Positions 26,166 through 35,603 of a stretch of DNA of 60,904 nucleotides are shown here, in pieces; within the stretch, counting starts at the first letter, position 1; the number at the start of each line of letters is the position of its first letter. The translations under genes were made by a program, and so were the position numbers. The DNA is from Polyangiaceae bacterium. Lineage in GTDB: Bacteria > Myxococcota_A > Polyangia > Polyangiales > Polyangiaceae. The notes under the pieces were generated by a model. It worked only from the letters and a program-made list of their open reading frames with translations, was not told the DNA's origin and did not search any database. The DNA lies in contig JABFXY010000091.1 in the NCBI GenBank assembly GCA_013361525.1, positions 1-60,904 on the forward strand. Direction: 5' to 3'.

Positions 26166-27155
26166 TCACCGGGCCCGTGGTGGGTCGATGATCTCCCAGG
26201 CACCGCCGGAGCTGACGGCGATTCGATCGCCGACGGCGACCAGCGTGCTCGAGCTCGCGGTGATTGCATAGTAGGCATCCGATCCACCATCCCCATCGAA
26301 CGTTGGCGGCGCCAAGGTCCAACCAGCTGGCGTTTGGACATATATCCCTGACCGGGTGGACATCGCGGCCGTGTCGACAGTCGCAGCAAAGCCCGTGGGG
26401 GGCGCACCGACCTGCAACACGTCTTCCGACCAGGTGACTCCGTCATCGGAGTGGGCGACGCCGCCCGGCGGCGTCGAGCAGCCATCGACGTCCGTGCAGT
26501 CGTCGTCCTCGAACAAACCCACTACCTGCCCGCCGTCGTCCCCGACGAAGCTCAGCCCGAAGCCCTCACGTGCTTGGTGGTGTGTCCAGGTGAGTCCATC
26601 CGTCGATGTCGAGAAAGCCAAGTCACGATTTGTGAGAAAGAACTGCCCAGCAGCAAAGTGCACCGATGGCGTCCACTCGAACCTGAGGTCGTCCGACTTG
26701 GTCCAGTTCGTTCCCCCATCGGCCGATGCGTAGACGAAACGATTGGACGCGGCGACGAACAATCCATTTCCGAACGCGATGCTGTCGAGCGCCTCCCCAG
26801 GGGGATTGAAGGTGGGCTCCCACGTGGCACCGTCGGTCGATACGAGGACCAAGCTGCGCGTGTCGCCCTCATGTTCATTGCCGCCGACGACCACTGTGCG
26901 CCCATCGCCGTGAGCGACGCCGTTCAACGTGGTCCGCCGGTCGAGCGAGACGCTTTGCCAATGTCGGCCATCGTTGGAGGTGAGCAGCATGGCGTGCACG
27001 GATTCCTGATCGTGCGAGCTGCCTACGACGATGAACTGCTCGTGCGCGTGCACGACGTCTCGGAGCCAAAAGCTCGGCACGATCGGCTCCTGCTCGCAGC
27101 CGTAGAGTGCGAAAGCCGCCAAACATGCCCCTCGTGCTACCACGTGATGTCGCAT
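26166..27155 (-). CDS. Lipoprotein with BNR-like beta-propeller repeats
   Basis: A 329-aa protein with lipobox ending LYGC and GAG-type ribosome site before the ATG at 27155. Repeats of the form TSNDGRHWQSV, STDGATWEPT, SADGGTNWTKS, STDGLTWTHH and SDDGVTWSED are BNR (Asp-box) units, so the fold is probably a sialidase-like beta propeller. No sialidase active-site Arg triad is evident. Surface-exposed binding or structural role is inferred. Confidence 0.75.
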   Translation of the reverse strand: MRHHVVARGACLAAFALYGCEQEPIVPSFWLRDVVHAHEQFIVVGSSHDQESVHAMLLTSNDGRHWQSVSLDRRTTLNGVAHGDGRTVVVGGNEHEGDTRSLVLVSTDGATWEPTFNPPGEALDSIAFGNGLFVAASNRFVYASADGGTNWTKSDDLRFEWTPSVHFAAGQFFLTNRDLAFSTSTDGLTWTHHQAREGFGLSFVGDDGGQVVGLFEDDDCTDVDGCSTPPGGVAHSDDGVTWSEDVLQVGAPPTGFAATVDTAAMSTRSGIYVQTPAGWTLAPPTFDGDGGSDAYYAITASSSTLVAVGDRIAVSSGGAWEIIDPPRAR

Positions 27156-27290
27156 TGAAAGCTCCTGTCTAAGAAAGTCTCGAGAGCATAGCAGCGGCTC
27201 GCCGCTCAGGCTCGGAGCTGAACACCACGCCGTCCAGGACCGGGCAGCGTTCTTTTGCGCGCCCGCAGCGCCACCTATGGTCGCCCCACG

Positions 27291-28445
27291 ATGCGAAACG
27301 CGCTCTTCTTCACGACAATTCTGGCTCTCGGGTCGCTCGCTGCGTGCGGTGACGACGCGCTCGACGACGGCCCCTCTGGCGGCAACGGCGGTGGCGACCA
27401 AAGCGGCGGCGCGGCTCAGGGTGCCGGCAACGAAGGCGGCTCTTCCAGCTCGACCCAACCGAGCGGCGGCAACGGCGGCAACGGCGGCAACGGAGGCAAC
27501 GGAGGCTCGGGCGGCAGCGGCGGCTCCGGCGGCGGCAACACAGGCCAGCCGTGTAGCCCGACCTGCACCGGCACCAGCCTGTGCGACGACAGTCTCGCGT
27601 GCTTGTGCGCCCCTGGTTGGACCTTCGACGGCACGAGCTGCGTGGTCGAGCCGATTTCAGATCCGATGACGCGGACCAAGGACGAAGTGTGCGGGCGCCT
27701 CGCGGCGGCCACGCAGGCACCAGCGACGCAGTGGAACCCGGGTGCAGGCGGCTGTGATCCGGGAACCGTGCCGTTCGACGCGCAGGTGGCGGCGCTGCGC
27801 TACCTCAACTTCTACCGTTGGATGGTCGGCGTCGGCCCCGTGCAGGTCGACACCACCGTCGCCGCCGCCGAGCAGCAATGCGCGTTGATGTTGAATTACT
27901 ACTTCGGTCACGACCCCGGCCCCGACGTCATGTGTTACACGCCGGAGGGCGCAGCCGCCTGCGGCTCGTCGCTGATCGCCGGCGGCTTTGGTCTGATTGG
28001 TCAGGTCGACGGCTACGCCCTCGAGACCGGGCAGAACTTCATTCACCACCGCAACGTGCTCGCCGTCGGTCGCGCCGGAATCTGGTTCGGTGCCAGCGGC
28101 GGCTCGAGCGATATGCACTACGGCGGCGCCTATCCCGCATTGCCGACCGACCCCGCATTCGTCGCTCACCCCGGCCCCGGACTACAAGTGATGTCGAAGG
28201 TGCCGCTCAATTGGTGGTTCGTCGAGGCCGGCACCGCGGACACGCCGCCGCTCGACGCTCGCGTGACGGTCATCGCGACCGGCGAGGTCAAGCCGATGAC
28301 GCGCCAACATCACTTTGGCAACTTCAGCTCGTTCCAGACCGCGGGTTGGACGCCCCAAGCGGATACGCCCTATTTGGTCGAGCTCATCGACGACAACATG
28401 GCGGTATTCGGGTCTTTCCAGACGACGTTCATCACCTGCCCATAG
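27291..28445 (+). CDS. CAP-domain (SCP/PR-1-like) lipoprotein
   Basis: A 384-aa protein. Signal peptide and lipobox end SLAAC, then a 55-residue linker of repeated GGN and GGS, a small Cys cluster (CSPTCTGTSLCDDSLACLCAPGW, an EGF-like spacing) and a CAP-like domain: ALRYLNFYRWMVGV, AEQQCALMLNY, and the His region HHRNVLAVGRAGIWF. Bacterial CAP proteins of this type are extracytoplasmic and of unknown activity. Confidence 0.7.
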   Translation: MRNALFFTTILALGSLAACGDDALDDGPSGGNGGGDQSGGAAQGAGNEGGSSSSTQPSGGNGGNGGNGGNGGSGGSGGSGGGNTGQPCSPTCTGTSLCDDSLACLCAPGWTFDGTSCVVEPISDPMTRTKDEVCGRLAAATQAPATQWNPGAGGCDPGTVPFDAQVAALRYLNFYRWMVGVGPVQVDTTVAAAEQQCALMLNYYFGHDPGPDVMCYTPEGAAACGSSLIAGGFGLIGQVDGYALETGQNFIHHRNVLAVGRAGIWFGASGGSSDMHYGGAYPALPTDPAFVAHPGPGLQVMSKVPLNWWFVEAGTADTPPLDARVTVIATGEVKPMTRQHHFGNFSSFQTAGWTPQADTPYLVELIDDNMAVFGSFQTTFITCP

Positions 28446-28512
28446 GGATCGAATCCGTCAGGTTGCGCCATCTCGAGGTAGCGGGCCGTTCGAACGGTGG
28501 TATGATCACGCG

Positions 28513-28950
28513 ATGAAATACAGTGCTTGCTTGGCGACGTTGACCCTGAGCACAGCCCTGTGGGCCGGGACGGCGCAGGCGGAGCATCCTTCGTCCGCCG
28601 TCACCGAGACGACGACAGCCGCGGACGACGGCGCCCCCCAGCCGGCTTCGGCGCGGCGCCCGGACAAGGGCAAGGTCGCGGGCGGCGTGGTGCTCAACGT
28701 GCTGAGCGGTGGAGCGCTCACCGCAGGGGTCCTACTGGCTGTCTTCGCGGAGATGGGCACAGCTACTTGCGTCGACGCGCCCTGCGAGCAGGGCGACGCG
28801 CCCTACATCGCCGGCAGCATCGCGTCGCTCGTCGCCGCAGCGGGCCTCGGCATCGGCGGGACGTTTTTGGTCGTCGACGGAGCCCAGGGTGACGCGGCTC
28901 CCGCGGCGACCATCGATGTCGGCGTCGGCTTCGTGTCCGTGCGCTTCTGA
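28513..28950 (+). CDS. Small exported membrane-associated protein
   Basis: A 145-aa protein with a cleavable signal (ALWAGTAQAEH), a charged stretch and two hydrophobic segments separated by a Cys-containing loop (CVDAPCEQGD). Its Gly-rich hydrophobic segments GGVVLNVLSGGALTAGVLLA and SLVAAAGLGIGG are typical of many myxobacterial envelope proteins. The 3' end leads to the next gene after 66 bases. Function unknown. Confidence 0.6.
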   Translation: MKYSACLATLTLSTALWAGTAQAEHPSSAVTETTTAADDGAPQPASARRPDKGKVAGGVVLNVLSGGALTAGVLLAVFAEMGTATCVDAPCEQGDAPYIAGSIASLVAAAGLGIGGTFLVVDGAQGDAAPAATIDVGVGFVSVRF

Positions 28951-29016
28951 CGAAACGGACCCACGAAAGCGTGGCTGCGGCAGCAGCCTGGCTCTCGGAT
29001 TGCAAAACGGTGGGGT

Positions 29017-30033
29017 GTGGATCGGCACAAAACCCATCGTTCGTCGCGTGCAGCGTCGAGCCGCACCGACAGCGTTCTCGTCACCGGCGCGACAGGATTC
29101 ATCGGACGTTCATTGATCCCCGCATTACGGCGTCAGGGCCGGCGGGTCATTGCCGCGAGCCGGAATCCTCCGGCCGACGAAGTGAACCGAGCCGGTGTCG
29201 AATGGCGGCGCTGCGACCTCGAAGATCCGCGCACGGTGACTGCAGCGCTCGCGGATATCGACCTCGCCTACTATCTCGTCCACAGCATGGGCACCCGCGC
29301 GCGCGACTTTCGCTCGATTGAGCGTGAGGCTGCGGCGTCGTTCGCCGAAGCGGCCGCCGCAGCGGGCGTCCGCCGCATCGTGTACCTCGGTGGGCCGGAA
29401 CCGGCGGATCGCCCTTCCGCACATCTCGAGAGTCGGTTGGAAGTCGGTCGCATTCTTCGCGCGGGTATCGTGCCCACCATCGAGCTGCGCGCATCGATGG
29501 TCGTCGGAGCGTCCGGCGCCGCATGGCAAATCGTACGAGACCTGTCGATGCGCCTGCCGCTCATGGTACTGCCGCGCTGGCTCGAATCGCGGACTTGCCC
29601 GGTTGCGCTCGAGGACGCGATAGCCGCGCTCCTCGCAGCAGCCGACATCTCGCTCACGTCGAGCAAATGGTTCGACATTCCTGGACCGGATACGTTGAGC
29701 GGACGCGAAATCCTCGAGCGAATCGCCGCAGTGAGAGGCCGGCGCATTCTCGCATTGGAGGTTCCGCTCCTGACACCGCGGCTCTCCGCTTTATGGCTCA
29801 AGCTCGTCACGAGCGCCGACTTCAGGCTCGCCCGCGAGCTCGTTGTCGGCTTGTCACAGGACTTGTTGCCGAAGGATGCACACTATTGGAAGCTCATCGG
29901 CCACGAGGATCGTGTGCCGTTCGAGCTCGCGGCTCGTCGCGCGCTCGCGCTCGAGCGCCCCCCGGCCGAGGCCGGCCATCGCCTCGCCGCCTTCGAGGAG
30001 CACCTCGTGGACCTCGCGGGACCGCGCGCCTGA
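29017..30033 (+). CDS. NAD(P)-binding atypical SDR (NmrA/epimerase-like)
   Basis: A 338-aa protein with TGATGFIGRSLIPALRRQG near residue 24, DLAYYLVHSMG, and RRIVYLGGPEP, the layout of the NAD(P)H-binding family whose better known members include complex I assembly-like proteins and YbjT. GTG start. It lies just before the receiver-domain gene (58 bases), possibly in one transcript. Confidence 0.75.
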   Translation: MDRHKTHRSSRAASSRTDSVLVTGATGFIGRSLIPALRRQGRRVIAASRNPPADEVNRAGVEWRRCDLEDPRTVTAALADIDLAYYLVHSMGTRARDFRSIEREAAASFAEAAAAAGVRRIVYLGGPEPADRPSAHLESRLEVGRILRAGIVPTIELRASMVVGASGAAWQIVRDLSMRLPLMVLPRWLESRTCPVALEDAIAALLAAADISLTSSKWFDIPGPDTLSGREILERIAAVRGRRILALEVPLLTPRLSALWLKLVTSADFRLARELVVGLSQDLLPKDAHYWKLIGHEDRVPFELAARRALALERPPAEAGHRLAAFEEHLVDLAGPRA

Positions 30034-30091
30034 GCTGTCACGTCGGTCTTGTCGTCCGGGTCACCGTCCCTTAGAACGTGGGACAGGTACG

Positions 30092-30478
30092 GTGACTCCG
30101 CGTCAACCAGGCAGCAGCTCGAAGACCCCTTACGAGATTTTGCTCGTGGACGACGATCAGGCTGTGCTCGCCGTACACGACCGCAGGCTCTCGAGGGCTG
30201 GGTTCACGGTGACGAGCTGTCATGATCCTCGTGCCGCACTGGCGCTCGTCGAAGCAGCGCCGCCTCGATTCGCTCTCGTCATTACAGATCTGCATATGCC
30301 CGAGATGTCCGGCGCCGACCTAGCTCGCCGAATCAAAGCCACCGCGCCTACCACCCGCGTGATTCTCTTGTCGGGGTCGGGCGTCGAGCCCGGCGACGGC
30401 TCGATCGACGCGTTACTCGAGAAACCAGTGTCGCTCGAGGTGCTCGTCGCTAAGGTGCAGTCGCTCGTCGATACCTGA
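30092..30478 (+). CDS. Stand-alone response regulator receiver domain
   Basis: A 128-aa REC domain: LLVDDDQAV acidic pocket, phospho-acceptor Asp66 in TDLHMPEMSG, a Ser in LLSGSG and the conserved Lys in LEKPVS. No output domain. GTG start with GGGACAGG upstream. No histidine kinase is in the window, so its partner is unknown. Confidence 0.8.
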   Translation: MTPRQPGSSSKTPYEILLVDDDQAVLAVHDRRLSRAGFTVTSCHDPRAALALVEAAPPRFALVITDLHMPEMSGADLARRIKATAPTTRVILLSGSGVEPGDGSIDALLEKPVSLEVLVAKVQSLVDT

Positions 30479-30544
30479 CAACGGTGTCGGGAACGTCAGG
30501 CGGCTCGGATTCTTGGACGTCCGCCCTGGCCGTCGAGGCAACCC

Positions 30545-30850
30545 TCACTTCTTGGGGCGCTCCATGATGCCTTCGATGCCGACGTCGTCGGCGTTCATCG
30601 TGAGCGAGCTGCTGTAAGCGCATTCATCCCTGTTGACGGCCCCGTTCCAGCGCCAGCAATACGACAGCAAGATCTGCTCGAACATCACCCCCTTGCCGTC
30701 GAGCCGGGTGGCGCACTTCTGCCGGCCCTTTTCGTCGCGGTCGGGGTTCGGGGAAAACTCGCGCCATCGGACGTTGTAGAGCTCGACGGGAGACTGTACG
30801 CCTTCACGCTCGAATCGTTTTGACCACTCACGAATGGGGCGACAAATCAC
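30545..30850 (-). pseudogene. Gene remnant, function unknown
   Basis: The open frame encodes 101 residues of protein-like sequence (VELYNVRWREFSPNP, CATRLDGKG, CWRWNGAVN). Directly upstream the same frame continues as plausible coding sequence but is interrupted by a TAG at 30864-30866 and a TGA further on, so this seems to be the 3' part of a decayed gene. A short intact gene from the GTG at 30850 cannot be ruled out. Confidence 0.35.
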
Positions 30851-31005
30851 GAACGTCGTTCCCTACCCGTCTCCGATCGTCTGGATGCCAACCGCCGACC
30901 GGAACGAGCGTTGCAGCATCGCGAGTCATGGGCGCCTCACGAAACAGAGCCATTCCGTCGTCTGCTGCGTCAGCCTCGAAGCTCGACGCGAACGGAGCTC
31001 GAAGC

Positions 31006-32283
31006 GTGCTTCAGGGGATGGGCTCGATCATCGGCACCGTCGAAGAGCTCTACTACGACTTCCATGCTCACCCCGAGCTTTCCGGCAATGAGGTGCGCAC
31101 CGCGGGAATCGTCGCGGAGCGCTTGCGACGAAGTGGGTACGAGGTCTTGACGGACATCGGTGGGCACGGCGTCGTCGGCGTCCTGCGCAATGGTCCCGGG
31201 GCCGTCGTGGCCATTCGGGGCGACATGGACGCCCTCCCCGTCGAAGAAAAAACGGACCTGAAGTACGCCAGCGTCGCGAGGGGCGTCGACGAGTCGGGCA
31301 AGGACGTGCCCGTCATGCACGCGTGCGGTCACGACGTGCACACCGCTTGCCTGGTAGGCGCGGCCGAGGTGATGGCAAAGAACCGGCAAACGTGGACCGG
31401 CACGTTGGTGGTGATTGCGCAGCCGGCCGAGGAGAACGCGGCGGGCGCTCGCGCCATGATGGGAGACGGACTCTACGAGCGCACCGAAGTGCCCGACGTC
31501 GTGATTGGCCAACATCTCGCGCCCGCGCGAGCCGGCGCGATCATTCATCGACCCGGGGCGCTCATGGCGGGGGCGATGAACGTGCGCATCGAGATCATCG
31601 GCGCGGGTGGTCACGGCTCACAACCCCAGATGACTGTGGATCCGATCGTGATGGCGTCGTCGGCAGTCATTCGGCTGCAGACCATCGTGTCGCGCGAGCT
31701 CGGCCCGTACGTCCCCGCGGTGGTGACCGTTGGCTCCTTCCACGCTGGATCCCGGGGAAACATCATCCCGGACAACGCGAAGCTCGAGCTATCGGTGCGG
31801 ACCTTCGACGCGAAGACGGGCGAACGGGTGCTCGCCGCGATCGAGAGAATCGTGAAGGCGGAGGCCTCGGGCGGCCGTGCGCCGCGCGAACCCGTTATCG
31901 AGGTGACCCAGTCGCTTCCGCCGTTGATTACCGACGCCGACGCGGTCCGTCGCGTGAGAGCGGTTCACGAGTCGTTGTTCGACGAAGTGCTCGAAGCGCC
32001 GTTCGCGGTGACGGGAAGCGAGGACTTCGGCATCTTCGCGGAGCGCGGAGACGGCCCGCCCATTCCGCTCGTGTTCTGGCTCCTCGGAGGGGTCGGTGCG
32101 GAGCGCTGGGACCGTCTCTCGGGCCCGTGGATCGAACGGATGCAAGCGATGCCCGGCAACCACAGTCCGCTCTTCTATCCCGATCCGCAGCCGACGCTGC
32201 GCCGGGGTGTCGAGGCGATGGTGAGCGCGGCCTTCGCATACCTCCGCGAGGACCCGACGGCTGCGGAACGGGCCGATGCGTGA
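31006..32283 (+). CDS. M20-family amidohydrolase/peptidase
   Basis: A 425-aa metal-dependent amidohydrolase: DFHAHPELSGNE near the start, RGDMDALPV, the HACGHDVHTACLVGA metal site, PAEENAAGARAM, dimerisation domain with GGHGSQPQ, and GSEDFGIFA near the C-terminus. Closest to N-acyl-amino-acid or hippurate hydrolases. The GTG at 31006 is preceded by GGAG at a good distance; an ATG four codons later is the alternative. Overlaps the next, transporter-like gene by eight bases, suggesting it hydrolyses or clears something related to that transport. Confidence 0.85.
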   Translation: MLQGMGSIIGTVEELYYDFHAHPELSGNEVRTAGIVAERLRRSGYEVLTDIGGHGVVGVLRNGPGAVVAIRGDMDALPVEEKTDLKYASVARGVDESGKDVPVMHACGHDVHTACLVGAAEVMAKNRQTWTGTLVVIAQPAEENAAGARAMMGDGLYERTEVPDVVIGQHLAPARAGAIIHRPGALMAGAMNVRIEIIGAGGHGSQPQMTVDPIVMASSAVIRLQTIVSRELGPYVPAVVTVGSFHAGSRGNIIPDNAKLELSVRTFDAKTGERVLAAIERIVKAEASGGRAPREPVIEVTQSLPPLITDADAVRRVRAVHESLFDEVLEAPFAVTGSEDFGIFAERGDGPPIPLVFWLLGGVGAERWDRLSGPWIERMQAMPGNHSPLFYPDPQPTLRRGVEAMVSAAFAYLREDPTAAERADA

Positions 32284-33160
32284 GATTGTCGCGATCGTGG
32301 CGTGGTTGTGCACCGGCGGTCTAATCATGAGCGCCGCGCTGCGCACCGGTACCGGCGCGTGGGCAGCTTTTCGCTCGCGACCCGTGCTCTTCGTGAGAGC
32401 GCTCGTCGCCGTCTGGGTCGTCATCCCCCTGCTTGCGATGGCCATTGCCCGCGCGTTTTCGTTGACCGGCGAGACGCGCGGAGCGCTCATCCTCTTGTCG
32501 ATTTCTCCGGGCATCCCCGTTCTTCTCTCCGCGGCGCGCAGGCGGGGACCGAGCGCGCTCACCGACGGCCTCGTCTTTCTCGCGCTCGTCGCGCTGACGG
32601 CTCCCCTGTTCTTGCCGATCTGGGCGCAAATCCTGAAAGCGGTATATTCCGCGCAGCTCGTCGCGAAGCCCTTGGACCTCGCGATGACGCTGCTTCCGAC
32701 AATCTACATCCCGATGGCGCTCGGCATCGTCATTCACAAGCAGTGGCCGAGGCGCGCGCGGACCTTTGCAAAGCTGCTCGAGATCGCCGCAAACGTGGGA
32801 ACGGTCTTCGCCGTGATACTCCTATTGCGGATCGGGTTCCCGGTATTGAGGACCCTGCAGCCTGCCCTGTTGTTCGCGGCGCCGCTCCTCTTCCTCGCAT
32901 GCGGGTATGCCGGCTGGCTCGCTGCCGCCCAACATCGCGACGACCGCAAGCTCTTCGCGCTCGCCGCCGCATTGGGAAATCCCGCGCTCGGGCTCGCGCT
33001 CATCGCGACGACCTACCCGACGGAACGTGCCGCTGCGGTAGCGGCAGCGATCTTGATTGTTCGGACCTTGTGCTTGCCGGTGCTGCTCGTGCTGGGTGCT
33101 ACTCCTCCTCGTTGGTTCTACCGGGCGAGCCGCGCACCAGTTCGCCATCGCTATCCATAG
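32276..33160 (+). CDS. Bile acid:sodium symporter-like (BASS) membrane protein
   Basis: A 294-aa hydrophobic protein with about nine to ten helices and the crossover-region type sequence ISPGIPVLLSAARRRG, GNPALGLALIATTY near the C-terminus, typical of the BASS superfamily. Translationally coupled to the M20 hydrolase. A small hairpin follows the stop codon. Confidence 0.7.
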   Translation: MREIVAIVAWLCTGGLIMSAALRTGTGAWAAFRSRPVLFVRALVAVWVVIPLLAMAIARAFSLTGETRGALILLSISPGIPVLLSAARRRGPSALTDGLVFLALVALTAPLFLPIWAQILKAVYSAQLVAKPLDLAMTLLPTIYIPMALGIVIHKQWPRRARTFAKLLEIAANVGTVFAVILLLRIGFPVLRTLQPALLFAAPLLFLACGYAGWLAAAQHRDDRKLFALAAALGNPALGLALIATTYPTERAAAVAAAILIVRTLCLPVLLVLGATPPRWFYRASRAPVRHRYP

Positions 33161-33164
33161 GGGC

Positions 33165-33181
33165 CTCTCATTTGGTGAGAG
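33165..33181 (+). terminator. Short hairpin after the transporter gene
   Basis: CTCTCA and TGAGAG enclose TTTGG five bases after the stop codon. There is no T tract, so its terminator function is uncertain. Confidence 0.3.
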
Positions 33182-33349
33182 ATAGGGTGGGTCCAAACCA
33201 TGAATGGTCCCAGCATGCACGTCCGCCGACGTCGGAATCCGCTATGGCCGCGATCCAGCTCAGTTGTCGCTGAAACCGCGCACGATCCCGTCGGGGAGAA
33301 TCGCACGCACGCGACGGTATGAGCTTCGCCGAGTGCCTGAAGGAGAACG

Positions 33350-33724
33350 ATGGCGATGAAGAACGCTCGTTTGGGGCTCGCCTTGAGCTTGCTTGTCGTG
33401 GCCGCGTGCAAAGAAGATGTCGACAAGCTCGACCCGCGAGCGGTGGAGACGGGAAAGAAGGTCGTCGAATACCTCGTCGACAAGGCCGACGACGAGTCGT
33501 CCGCGCACGACAAACAGATCCGCAATCTGGATGGGAAGATCAAAGAGGTCCAGAAGGCGATCGAAAGCGGTGACCTCGACACCGCAGAAGCCAAGCTCGT
33601 CGACATTCGATGGAAGCCCTCACATCCGGGCATGCTCCCGGAGGGCGAGAAGGAGCTCATCAAGCAATACGACGAGAGCCGTGAAAGCCTATCGGCATTG
33701 ATCAAGCGCAAGCGCGGCGCGTGA
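33350..33724 (+). CDS. Small charged lipoprotein
   Basis: A 124-aa protein with lipobox ending VVAAC followed by an almost entirely helical, Lys/Glu/Asp-rich mature region (KQIRNLDGKIKEVQKAIES), likely a coiled coil. AGGAG precedes the ATG at 33350 by about ten bases. The last four bases may overlap a GTG start of the next gene. Function unknown. Confidence 0.65.
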   Translation: MAMKNARLGLALSLLVVAACKEDVDKLDPRAVETGKKVVEYLVDKADDESSAHDKQIRNLDGKIKEVQKAIESGDLDTAEAKLVDIRWKPSHPGMLPEGEKELIKQYDESRESLSALIKRKRGA

Positions 33725-33792
33725 CGAACGCGCTCGGCGCGAGCGCGGCGCCACCGTTGACGCAATCTCCACGATGCGCGACGCCCCTATTC

Positions 33793-34593
33793 ATGTCGCG
33801 TGACTACTTCGTCCTCTGGACCCGCGATCTCCCGACCCCGTCGGCCCTCGGCCTCGGAACGCCGCTTCTACCTTGGCCCTCGCCCGAAAGCGCTTGGCCG
33901 CGCACGGCGCAGGAGCGGGAGCAGCTGGGCTATCCGGGGCGGCCGCAGAGCAATGGCGATTTGGCGCTGATGCACTCGAGGAGCGAGCCTGAGGGTGAGC
34001 TGCCGGAGGAGGTCGTGACGGCGCTCGACGGCCGCGGGGTCGTGCGTGTGATCACCATCCAAAACGACGACGCGCTCGCAACGACGCTCGCCGAGGCTGG
34101 TGAAGGTGTGTGCTTCGACGAAGAGGAGTCCGTTCTTTTTCCCGAGGAGGATGGTCCCGGGCGATCGACGGACGATCCGAGCCGCGCACTGCGCGCCGCG
34201 GCGGCGAAGCTATGGGTCGGCATGAACCCGCGTCCCGGCGCCGCCTGCGGGCGACTGGTCGACGCTGCCGCCAGCGGTGATTCGACGGCCATCGCGGTGC
34301 TCCATGCGTGGGCACCCGACCCCTACACATTTCCGAACCTCGGCGTACGTCACATGAAACACGACCGCCACCTGTGCGAGCTCGTCTTCGAAGCTGCGAA
34401 GAAGAGGCCGACGGGGCTCGCCGCACTGCACGAGATCCTGTCCGCACATCGCTACTTTCCAGCGGCGCGCAGGCCCGAGCTCGCGGAGCTCGCGACGCAG
34501 GCGGGGGTCGACGTCGACTACTTCGTCTCGCAGGCACGGCGCGATGCCGCCGAGCGTCGCCGCTGGTTCCAGATGGACGAGCCGGCCGACTGA
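33793..34593 (+). CDS. Soluble protein, function unknown
   Basis: A 266-aa protein with no signal. It begins SRDYFVLWTRDLPTP and has an acidic middle (CFDEEESVLFPEED) and a helical C-terminal half of HEAT-like pairs (around LAALHEILSAHRYFP). I do not recognise a family. The frame is open to a GTG at 33721 that overlaps the preceding stop, so a longer form coupled to the lipoprotein gene is possible. Confidence 0.55.
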   Translation: MSRDYFVLWTRDLPTPSALGLGTPLLPWPSPESAWPRTAQEREQLGYPGRPQSNGDLALMHSRSEPEGELPEEVVTALDGRGVVRVITIQNDDALATTLAEAGEGVCFDEEESVLFPEEDGPGRSTDDPSRALRAAAAKLWVGMNPRPGAACGRLVDAAASGDSTAIAVLHAWAPDPYTFPNLGVRHMKHDRHLCELVFEAAKKRPTGLAALHEILSAHRYFPAARRPELAELATQAGVDVDYFVSQARRDAAERRRWFQMDEPAD

Positions 34594-34680
34594 GGAGCCC
34601 GTAGGAGTGAGTCACGCCCGGCCGAGCGCGGACGGTGAAAAAGGAGCTGAACCCACCGCGCGCCGGCTACCCTGGCGCGC

Positions 34681-35127
34681 GTGAACAGCAAGTTGATCTG
34701 GGCAAGCCTCTCCTCCGCCGCGCTCCTCGCCGGCCTCACGCTCTGCTTCGGCTGCGACAAGGCTCCCGAAGAGAAAGCCGCAATCGACAAGGGTGGCCCC
34801 GCCTGCTTCAAGACCCTCCGCGAGAAGGAGGATGAGCGCTGGAGGGAGCTCGAGAGTCTGGTCACCGACTCGAGCGTCTGCATGTTCAATCGAGACGCCG
34901 AGACGCTCTCGATGCGCTCGTTCTACGAGGCGTCGCTCACCGTCGAAGGGATTGCCCAGCGCTTCACCGCTCACTTCCAAAAGGACGGCTGGAAAATGGA
35001 GGACCATAGCCAGAAGCCGGGCGTCATCTCTCGCTCATACGAGAAAGACGGCAAGCGGATGTTGGTCGTCAGCCATCTGACCGACGACAAGAAGCAAGTC
35101 GACAACACCATCTTCGCTTACAAGTAG
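34681..35127 (+). CDS. Putative lipoprotein, function unknown
   Basis: A 148-aa protein with GTG start, signal and lipobox ending LCFGC, then DKAPEEK. The mature part has two Cys and a beta-rich ending (GVISRSYEKDGKRMLVVSHL) with many Lys/Asp, reminiscent of small lipoproteins that respond to envelope stress, but no family is assigned. Confidence 0.65.
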   Translation: MNSKLIWASLSSAALLAGLTLCFGCDKAPEEKAAIDKGGPACFKTLREKEDERWRELESLVTDSSVCMFNRDAETLSMRSFYEASLTVEGIAQRFTAHFQKDGWKMEDHSQKPGVISRSYEKDGKRMLVVSHLTDDKKQVDNTIFAYK

Positions 35128-35260
35128 CAGCGATTGGCCATCACGATGGCTTTCTAGGGCGCAACGCCGCGCAGCGCTTGTTTGCCCCTCCTGCGTTTTC
35201 GCGAAAGCACAGGGTGGCGATCAAGAATGCATCGCTTTACGAACTGGCATTCACATTGCA

Positions 35261-35533
35261 TTGCCAGGGCGTCGGTCCGGTTGCCTCCGGTCGAAGGTGT
35301 TCGGAGTGGATATCGACGTGACGAGGATCTGCCGAAACCGGGGCGGAAATGATCCGCCCGGTCAAGCATCAGACTCTAGCGGGCCCTATCCGCCGGACAA
35401 CGGGCGAATCGACTTCACTGTTTCGGTCGACGCCGACTGCCCAGGCAAGATGACGCCGATTTTCGTCTCAACCGCTACCATCACCATCCTACAGAATGGT
35501 ACCGAGATATTTACGGGGCAGATCTTCTTCTGA
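35261..35533 (+). CDS. Small protein or 3' gene fragment, function unknown
   Basis: The 90-codon frame ends in a beta-rich, protein-like stretch (DFTVSVDADCPGKM, then TITILQNGTEIFTG). The first 30 residues are Arg-rich and look less like coding, so the gene may be truncated. A strong terminator-like hairpin five bases after the stop supports a real gene end here. Base composition is less GC-rich than around it. Confidence 0.35.
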   Translation: MPGRRSGCLRSKVFGVDIDVTRICRNRGGNDPPGQASDSSGPYPPDNGRIDFTVSVDADCPGKMTPIFVSTATITILQNGTEIFTGQIFF

Positions 35534-35537
35534 CGAC

Positions 35538-35565
35538 AAATGGGGAGTGGACGCACTCCCCATTT
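35538..35565 (+). terminator. Strong hairpin
   Basis: A 12-bp perfect stem, AAATGGGGAGTG paired with CACTCCCCATTT, around a 4-base loop. It starts four bases after the stop codon of the small upstream gene; the A and T ends make it bidirectional in form. Confidence 0.65.
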
Positions 35566-35603
35566 GATGGCCTGTGGCAAACGACACGCGCTATGATGCG
35601 GGC

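Noticed and set aside
27450..27545. Regular GGC-AAC repeats resembling a short tandem or CRISPR-like array
   Set aside because: They are codon repeats for a Gly/Asn/Ser linker of a lipoprotein; there are no spacers.
30850..31005. TAG at 30864-30866 read as a possible recoded codon
   Set aside because: A second stop follows upstream in the same frame and no pyrrolysine genes are visible; decay is simpler.
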